From Symbiodinium natans (lineage: Eukaryota > Sar > Dinophyceae > Suessiales > Symbiodiniaceae), in NCBI GenBank assembly GCA_905221605.1, contig CAJNDS010002225.1, positions 537,501 through 569,897 on the forward strand: DNA of 32,397 nt. Reading direction: 5' to 3'. Below, piece after piece: positions 10,870-19,500 of the stretch. The notes below the pieces were generated by a model. That model worked only from the letters and a program-made list of their open reading frames with translations, ran no database searches and was not told where the DNA came from. The position numbers and the translations under genes were made by a program. How positions within the stretch are numbered: the first letter of the stretch is position 1; every line of letters begins with the position of its first letter.

Positions 10870-11320
10870 GCTCTGCGCTGTCCTTTGGACCTGCTAATGT
10901 GTGCTTGGCGATCGTTCCCAGTAGCATATGAGTAGCGGTTTGCGGATCCACGGCGGAGACGCTTGCCGAGCCAATGAGATCGTGTTGCCTACGTTGCACC
11001 TCAACCAGTGGCCCCGAAAGATCAGGGTTCATGCCGTTCCCTCGACAAGAACCAGGTACATGTTGATTGCGGATACCCTGTTTCAGTAGCTGCGAAGTGG
11101 TGAAGTTCCGTCCACTCACGGACAAACAAAGCGGAAAGACACAGATGGGCACAGACCGACTCCTTCGATTGGCAGGGCGGATGCCGAGGATCTTTTTTGT
11201 CTTGTGAAAGTTCGTGCCGTCACCTTGAGGGTTAGTACGCAGACCTAAAGCAGCCAGACCCGCTTCGAAGTGAAAGCATGCATCCGATGTCGATTTTTTG
11301 CAGTTCCCCAACTCCGACAT
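10870..11320 (-). CDS. Candidate exon of unknown minus-strand gene
   Basis: Open minus-strand frame of about 150 codons whose second half, LVEVQRRQHDLIGSASVSAV and the following TATHMLLGTIAKHTLAG, reads like a folded protein. The first half is basic and less convincing. No domain recognised, and no start or splice sites fixed. Confidence 0.28.
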
Positions 11321-11719
11321 ACCGACGCCATGCCGACAGCGCCCTCAGGTTTCCACAGCTCTGCAAATATTCGTCGCTTGTTGATTCTGAGCCGATCAAT
11401 GCAGCTTGGCTTGAATGACAGCCAAGAAGTGCCTTGCAATTGCGACGCGCTTCATGTAAATTAGAGATACCATGGTCTTGGGCAGCTGCCCAGGCACGCT
11501 ACCTCCAGGACTCGCGCTTAGATTCATGTGAGCAGGCAGGGTCGAGTGTTTTACCAGCGCGTTGCCAGACAACCGGCGACGTGTTACAAGCCTACAGGTC
11601 CTACCGAACAGCAGCAGGCTATTGAATGCAGCGGCCTAGCGGCATTTCAGTGTGGGGTCCAGGGTTTGCGTCGCTTCTGTTTGACGTGCCTGTGCAACCT
11701 GATCGCTTGTGGAGGACAA

Positions 11720-12854
11720 TTTTGCAGCTGGCGACTTTGTCGTGCTTGGCAACACTGTCAAAGCTGAGTTCAAGGGTGCTGCAGCAATCATCCTGGATGT
11801 CACGCCACTTGATTGTACAGTGGCTGTCTTGGACCCATCGCGAACTTACAAGATTGGGGAATGCCAAGCAAATTTCCGCGCCATGCGTACGATTCACAGA
11901 GACTGGCGTCTTGGAACTCGCCATGTGATCGGCGGTCTGCAAAGCAGCAAGATGCAACACCTCAACGGCTTAGTTGCAACGGTTCGAGAACATCGGCGAT
12001 ATGGCCATCCATGCTTTCTTCTGAAAGAGGGAGGGAAACAGGGAGACAACAGGTTGCGCCTTTGTGTGAGATGGGAACTTGCGAATGACGTACGGACGAG
12101 CACAGGCGCCTTGCTTCTGGAGCCGCGTTTCCTGTCGCTGTATGTCAGGGAACTACAAGGCCCACCCGAAGGCACTCCACAAACGCATGGCACCGAATCC
12201 CGTGTTGAATGTCGTGAAGAAGCCGCTCCGACTCCGAACACACTCCTCACATCCAAGCGATGTCCGTGCCTGGAAGCTGTTGAGGGCAAGCACCGGTCTG
12301 TCGAGTTGTCCTCCACATTGCAAGCAATTGATGAGATGGAGCCGTCCAGCCATTTGACCAAGGCCAGTTATATGATTACATGCTCGCCATGCAAGGGCAC
12401 TAGGCATATGTACGTGTTCGCCCATTGCCTCCAAGACCATGCATGTCACATGTCATGACACCGTACATCACCATAAGCTTTGCAGGTGGAGAATCCAGAA
12501 GGCCCTTTGGCAGTGCCAATTCCAACTTGCACGGGTGGATTCCTGGGCATCTTGTCCTGGCTTGTCGGAGCGTCCGAGCCACAGTTGAAGGATCCGACTG
12601 CCTGTTTCGCCCGGTGAAGTTGCATACCGTGCATGGCGAGGCACACTCGGCACGTGGAGGAGGAGTTTCCAACTGTGATTCGTTTGTCGTCAGTTTTAGC
12701 AGCAGCTGATCCACTACCCCGCGAGCAGCTGCATGATTTGATTGGTGTGGCTTGCAGCTATCACGGCGGCAACGCCAGCATGTTCAGGATGCTACATTGC
12801 ACTCAGGCTGTCATGGCTACTGCCCATAGCCGAGATGAGCACTGGTACTTATGA
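11720..12854 (+). CDS. Tandem SH3/KOW-like barrel protein, copy 1 (intronless in conserved part)
   Basis: One uninterrupted frame to 12458 encodes two recognisable segments. The first contains GDFVVLGNTVKAEFKG, then CTVAVLDPSR and GEC. The second contains HLNGLVATV, GHPCFLLKEG, LRLCVRW and LLLEPRFLS. The pattern (GDxVxL...FxG...V.VLD; then NG...V...LxLEPxxL) resembles small beta-barrels of the KOW/MIB type common in dinoflagellate proteins (inference from memory). The frame opens on GTG, so the real start is probably in an upstream exon joined at an AG|G near 11715. A further coding-like stretch, EEEFPTVIRLSSVLAAADPL to HSRDEHWYL and TGA at 12852-12854, is likely the last exon after an intron between about 12350 and 12650. 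The related gene 13579-22059 aligns throughout the conserved part but is split by introns. Confidence 0.55.
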
Positions 12855-13159
12855 AGATTCTGAATTGATCTCTGATCCTGCTGCGTGCAATTACGATAGT
12901 GAGGGAAGCAGAGGGAGAGAAGCAGGTAGAAACACTGTTTGGAGTTCTTGGGGACAAGCGGGGGCTCATCTAGGTAGTGTTGGCATTGGGCCCCGAAAGG
13001 AAGGCACCAACGAGCGACTTCAAGGCAGCGACCTGCAGCCAGGCCAGCCCGATCAGACAACCTGAGTGCAAAACACATGCAAAACAGTGCAGGGACTGTT
13101 CAATTGCACCAAGGCACACAGATGTGTTGATCAATCGAAAGAATGTTAAGTTGCACACC

Positions 13160-13262
13160 TTTTGTCTCTGTCCCTCCTTCACCCCCTCACTCCCTATCTC
13201 TCTCTGTCTTCCTTTCATGTCCCCTCTGTTCCTCTCTAACTCTCCCTCGCCTTTCCCCTGAC
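13160..13262 (+). repeat. CT-rich pyrimidine tract
   Basis: About 100 bases of CTCT/CCCT/TCTC low-complexity sequence between the two barrel-protein copies. Non-coding. Confidence 0.85.
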
Positions 13263-13578
13263 ATAAAGGGTTGTACTTTCATGCATACATGCAACAGATG
13301 CAAACAAACAGCAGTATCAGAAACTTGAATATGAAGAAAAGAGCAAATGCATAGAAAACTAAGCAGTCGAGAAATCAGTATGGACAGGCCGATAGACAGG
13401 TCCGTCGTGCTTGCGTGCGCACGTCCTTGCTGGATGCTTGTCGGCCTGGTTGGCGGGCTGGGTGACGGAGATGAGAGGAGGGGTGGTCGGGCGGTCGGGC
13501 ACATGTTGCCACGAGTGATCGTTGTGATCCAGTGAATTACAGTGATACGTGACAAGACTCAGTTGCGATTTTTTTCAG

Positions 13579-16500
13579 GCGATCTCGTCATCTTGGACTG
13601 TGCTCCATCCAAGTTCCACAGGTGCCCGGCAGTGGTCACAGGCGCTTTCAGAAAACGACTGTGGATGGAAAAGTGATGGAAGAGTGAATTTGGTTTGTGT
13701 GGTTTATGAAGCTTTCTATGGCCTCCAATGGGTTTCTGTGTACAGGTGTTGATGCATCAAGCTGCTCACTTGCCGTTCTGGACGACTCCCGAAGCATCTT
13801 TGTCGGTGAGCCCTGGCCTCAATCGCATGCTTACCTTCCCGGCCACTGTGCCCGGCTGTGCCCTCTCCTAAACTGCGACAGCTTCTCAGGTGCCGTGCAA
13901 ACCTTTGGGAAGTCATGCCCGTGCACTCAGAGTGGCGACTGGGCACACCAGTTGTGCTTGGTGGCTTGCAGAGCAGAGCCTTGGATGACTTTTGGATGAC
14001 TTTTGGGCGTCTCCTCATTGGCCACATGCTTCCCTGACTTCTTGGTTTTTTCTTCGGTCGCGGCTCTAGATAGAGATACCACGACTCGGATGAGTGGCAT
14101 GAGAAAGTCATTGCATCTATCGGGGACTGTACAGAAAGTCTCCATGCCTCAAACATAGTGTCTTCAAATCCTTGGCAATATCGGCACAAGGTCCCCTTTA
14201 CTATCCTAGGATATCTTGAGGAAGCTCGATGGAAAGGCCAGTGCGCTGCAGCCACCTGGGGTCCTAGAGATCTCAGGTGGTAGCGGAGCACTTGGTGGGA
14301 GGCTTGGATTCCAGGCCACCCCGGTGCGCACAGTCTTCGCTTTGGAGTCGAGCTGATCATGAATGTTCAGGGAAAAGAAGAGGAGAGGCCTAAGCTAGAG
14401 AGGTTTGACGGGACGCAGCCAGCAACGTATCGCAAGTGGAGAAGAAAGGCGGAGTTGATGTTGCTGGCCTTACCGACCACCTACTCGAAGGATCGATGGG
14501 GTGCCAAGCTGATGGAGTTTCTATCGGGCGAAGCAGAAGAAGTGTGCGAAGGCATTGCGCTCGAGAAGATCATCAAGGAAGGTGGCCACGAAATCATCTT
14601 CGAGACTTTGGATGGTCGCTACAAGGACTTGCAGAAGGACGCCTTGCAAAAGCACTTGACGGAGTACTTTTATGGGACAAGCATCAAGGCTGGAGAGAGC
14701 TACAGGAACATGACCATTCGCCTGGAGACAGCATACCGCAGACTGCAAGAGCACAAGGTGGAGCTGCCAGATGAAGTGAGAGGCTGGTTCCTGCTGCGAA
14801 AGCTTCAGCTGGAGTCTCAGGCAGAGGCCATGGTGCTCACCCATACTCGTGGGTCCCTCAAGTACGCAGACGTGAACAGTGCAGTGCAAGCGATCTTTCC
14901 ACAAGGATGTGCTAAGACTGGTGGGGGCAAATCTCGAGAAGTGTTTGAGACTGAGCTCCTCGAGGAACCTGGCGAGACGAACCAGGAGACGGATGAGCTG
15001 GATGGAGACGACGTGTTCCAGGTCATCGCCGACCAGATCCAGTCCCAGGAGACCTACGACGACGAGGAGGCGATCGAGGTGTTTGAGTCCTACCAGGACA
15101 TCCGGCGGAAAATGCAGCAGAAGAAGATGGCCCGCGGCTACAAGGCAACAGGCACAGGATCGACATGGACTTTGTCGGGGACAGTGCGTGGCAAGATTGA
15201 GCAGCTCAAGGCGCGGAGTCGTTGCCACATCTGCCAGGAACGTGGACATTGGAAGCGGGAGTGTCCAAAACGTAAGCCCGGAGGAGCACAACAAGCAAGT
15301 GGAAAGCAGAGTCAGGCAAGCGCAAAGACCAGTCAGACCAGCGAGGCCATGATCATGGACAGTGGTGGTGGCAGCGCCATGGACAATCTGAACCAAGAGT
15401 ACTTCCTCGAGGCAGAAGACATCGTCAAGTTGGACACCTTTCTGGCAGAGCAATGCGGCCAGAGGGAGGGTGGCCCAGCAGGCTTAGATGTCCTGCATGC
15501 TGATGGCGAAGAAGTGAGAGGGGATCTTGGGCAGAGTGTTTTTGAGTTTTTCCAGAAGCAAGGTCACGCATCGGGCAGCGAGGCATACATGGCCGATCTT
15601 GCTACTCATGGGGTTCCAGACACTGCCTGTAGACGAACACTCATAGGTGAAGCAGTTCTACAGCGCATGTCTGAAGTACTGGGAAGGGTTGGGCTGCAAG
15701 TTAGATTCGTGAGAGAGAGGCATGAGTTCAAGTTTGGCAATGCCGGGTTGATTCAGACGGACAGAGCAGCCATCATTCCAGTACGGTTAGGAAGCCGACA
15801 GCTAGCAATAAAGGCAGCTGTGCTGCCTGGTAGTGGCTCTGAAGCTCCACTGCTTCTTTCCAAGGAACTCTTAAGGGGTTTAGGAGCTACCTTGGATATG
15901 GGGAGTGATACTGTTGATATCACGAAGTGTGGGGTTAAGCTTAAGCTTCATGAAACGGAACGAGGGCATTATGCCATTCCTCTCTTCGAGGGTATGGGGA
16001 TTCACGGCAAGCGTGAGGTGACACAGAATCAGGATGTGAAGACGCACATGAGAGATGACGCCGAGATTTTTGGTTCACAAAAGTCGCCGCCGGTAGCCGT
16101 GCATCTTGCTGAAGGAGATCAGCGCCATGAGCTATCCGAGCACCGATGTGGAGATGCAGGGCGCGAACAACTTCGTTCAGACCCCTCTGATTGCCGGCTT
16201 GATTGCCGAGGTGCAGCCGCAGTTGGAGGCGCAGGACCAGGTGGAGCTGAGTGCGTCGATCCTGGATCAACTATCAGATCACGAAGAAGACGCGCCAGAA
16301 GGGCTCGTGCCAGGGCTAACAGGGCGAATCATCTTCAACGTCGGGAAGTATCAGAAAGCAGGCGCAGCGGTGAACTTTGCGACGTCCTATCTCACCGACA
16401 AGAGCTACGTGGCGTGGGTGCGGAAGTTCGTGAAGTCAGGCCCAGATGCAGCGGGGAAGTCATCGCATCCGACAATGACACAGTTCCGACTGTACGTGGC

Positions 16501-19500
16501 CTTGAGAGATCAGCGCAAGTCGCAGAGAATCCAGAGAGGGTCGGAGCCAGAACCAGCGCTGACAACACCGTGTCGCACAACGAGAGCAGTGACCGCAATG
16601 AACTTGGGAGCATCCCCCAAGGCGAAGAGCAGTCCAAAGCCGAAGCCATCGCCCACAACAAGGCGTACAGTTACATCGAGTCGAAGCCGCCAGAGTGCAG
16701 ACAGGGCAGATGTGACGGAGCTAGAGACCGAGCATGCGGAGACTCCTTGGTTGCTGATGCCACATCCAGAGGAGACAAGGATGTCGCGCACGGAGAGCGA
16801 GAGGCGCCGCCAGTTGCTGATGAGTCAGATCGAGGCCCTGCACCTCGAGCTGGAGCGCCTGAACGAGGAGGGCCAGGATTAGCCGATGGTGAGGTCTCAG
16901 AACCCAAGCGCATGAGCCAGGGTGAACGGAAGCTGTGTAGGCGTGGCATAGCCAGATGCAAGGACTTAGAGAGCGGCGTGTGTGAGGTTCAGGGTGGCAT
17001 GGATGTGTTGCTGTTGGAGGGCAGTGAGGAGCTGTCTATGATCACGGCAGTAGGCCTGAGCTCAGACTATATTTTTGCACAAGGCGAACTGTCGTCCAGT
17101 TCCCTGTCTTTAGGCGATTGTGTCAGCCATGCCATCGAGAAAATTCGGCAATGCAGACCCCAAATGCTAGTCATTAGAACCCCAAAGTGTCTGAGCGGTG
17201 GAGTGCACAAACGCAGCAAGCAGTTGGTGCGTGCAAGTCAACGGCAATGTGCATTCACGAGGTTGGTTGCTGCGTGCTGTAGCGAGCAGTTGTGTGAGGG
17301 TAGGCTGTTCTGTGTGTGGGATGAAAGTGGAATCTTGCAGAGCGGTGTGAAACGTTGGTGCAAGGTTGTTGCCGAAACCGAGGTGTACAGCATGAAAATA
17401 GGAACGAGTGGCAGCGTGCACACTAACAGTAAAGAAATCAGGCCGAGAATGAGGCAAGGTGAGACACAGAAACACAACGCAGAGGCTGATGATGCGGCAT
17501 CCACGTGTATGAAGTGTGTAGCGGTTGCTTTGCTTGATCGAAAGCGCGCGCGTCTTGAGGTGCATGCTTCCCACTGCGTGTTTACCATAGAAGAGTTGAG
17601 AGAGAGTGGAGAGGAGAGCGAGAAAAAGGTCATGTCATTGCTTCGAAAGTGTCATGAGAATCTGGGTCATCCTTCTCCTGCTCGTTTGGTCATGTTGTTG
17701 AAGTCGGCGCATGCAAGTGAGAGAGTTCTGAAATTGGCTAGAGGTCTTGAGTGTGAAACGTGTAGCGCTTTGAGCCGTCCCAAATCCCATAATGTGACTA
17801 AGATGCGCAGGGCTACGGAGTTCAACCAGCAAGTGTGCATTGACACGTTTGAGCTTGATGTGAGACATGCTAAAGTGCATTTCTTGAATATCGTTGATGA
17901 GGCCACCGGGTTTCAGATGTGCACTCCGTTGTGGAAGGGTATGCAGGCTAGACATGTGCGAAACGCATATCGCAAGTCATGGAAACGATGGGCCGGGCCT
18001 CCTGTGAGACTGTTCTGTGACGGGGGCAAGGAGTTTGAAGGGGAGTTCGAACATGGGCTTTCGTTGGATGGCACTTTTAGCGACGCGTCGGCTGCATATG
18101 CTCCATGGCAGAATGGACTTGTGGAAAGAAAAGGGGCTGTTTGGAAAGCGGCTTATTCAAAGGCTCAGATGGAGACGTATCCTAGAAGCAAACAAGAAAC
18201 CCAAGAGCTCATTGATCAGGTCAACAATGCTGTGAACAGTATGTCACGTGTTGAAGGGTTTTCGCCTTTTCAGCATGTGTTTGGTAGAGATTTGAGGGTG
18301 CCTGGCATGATTAGTTCCGACTATGATCCGGTCATCAACTCGTCGCTGGCGCAGGGTGAGAGTGTGTTTGAGAGAAGAATGGAGCTGAGAAAGGCAGCAA
18401 GAAGGGCCTTCCTTGATGCTGATGCCGAGAACAAGTTGCGCAAGGCAATGGAGCATCGGAATCGTCCTGAGAGGGGTCCTTTTTCTGAGGGTCAGCTGGT
18501 GTATTTTTGGAGAAAGAGTCGATTTGAAACCAGGCATCATTGGCATGGACCGGCTGTTGTGATAGGGAAGAGCGGTAGCTCCAAAGTTTGGGTAGCTAAG
18601 GGAACGAAGGTGTACCGATGCTGCCCTGAACAGCTGCGAAGTTTATCGCCCGAGCAAGAGGCCATGATTAGATTGCTGCCAGCTGATATGGTGCATGTAC
18701 GCAATGAGGTCAGTGCGAAGGGTGCTGGGAACTTTTATGATTTGAGCATGCTTGACAAGCCACCAGATTCGCACGTAGAGGAAAGATCTGAGCAGGACCA
18801 GCGTGAGAACGCAGTAGCAGCTCCTCCGATGGACTTGGTGTCAGGGCATGAGAATGCAATAGCATCTCCCCCGATGCAGTTGGAGTCAAGCCCGGATCAA
18901 GCAGTTGAGTTGGCCGTGCTCCCTGAACAGCGCCCTAGGCGTGAGGATCCTAGAGATGATGATGCTGGAGACGTCTCTCCAAGCAAAAAGCAAAGGGTCG
19001 AGCCTGAAGTGACGCCCTTGACGCGTGCTATGCGTGCAAGTACGGAGTTGCTAGACCATGGTCGTAGATTGAGCGCGAGAGCTGAGTCCTCACAGAGGCC
19101 TTCTGAGATCCCTGTGCCTGAGGACGATGAAGATGATCTTGAAGTGATCGTCGTTGAGGGTCAAGATCATTGGGTGATTGACCATTCGCATTCTCGCTTG
19201 GTGCGTGTGCATGTTGTGGAAAGATGCGTGCCTTGGAGTCCGTCTGACCATGAGTTGCCTGTTCGCGTGGAAGATGTGGAGTTGGTCTGTCAGTCTGTGA
19301 TGTATACCAGAAGTGGTGAGCGACACACGCGTGATTACGAATGGCGCAACGTGATGCGCGAATCAAGTACAGGGGTTGGAAAATGGACAGGGCAGACTGT
19401 GTTTCAGCTCAAGCCAGGTTGGTCGCGACAAAGTGCATCATCGATCGAGTGCTTTGAGGTTGGTGCAACGAAGAAGGGCCGAAAAGAAGTCATTGAGTCC

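Noticed and set aside
13805-13811. GTGAGC as splice donor of exon B in barrel-protein copy 2
   Set aside because: It fits the canonical motif but gives the wrong frame for exon C. Only the GC donor at 13810 reproduces GECRAN as in copy 1.
13716-14360. 214-codon minus-strand ORF crossing the 5' LTR
   Set aside because: It straddles the retrotransposon boundary, which is a recent junction, so it cannot be an ancestral gene. The same LTR-derived peptide recurs at 21128-21346.
14879-15352. 157-codon frame overlapping gag on the same strand
   Set aside because: Almost only Arg and Ser, a GC-rich shadow. It has no internal structure, in contrast to the 16127 frame.
14521-15453. 310-codon antisense open frame opposite gag
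   Set aside because: Leu/Cys/His-rich composition is the mirror of the Gag codons. No motif, and the sense strand clearly encodes Gag with a zinc knuckle.
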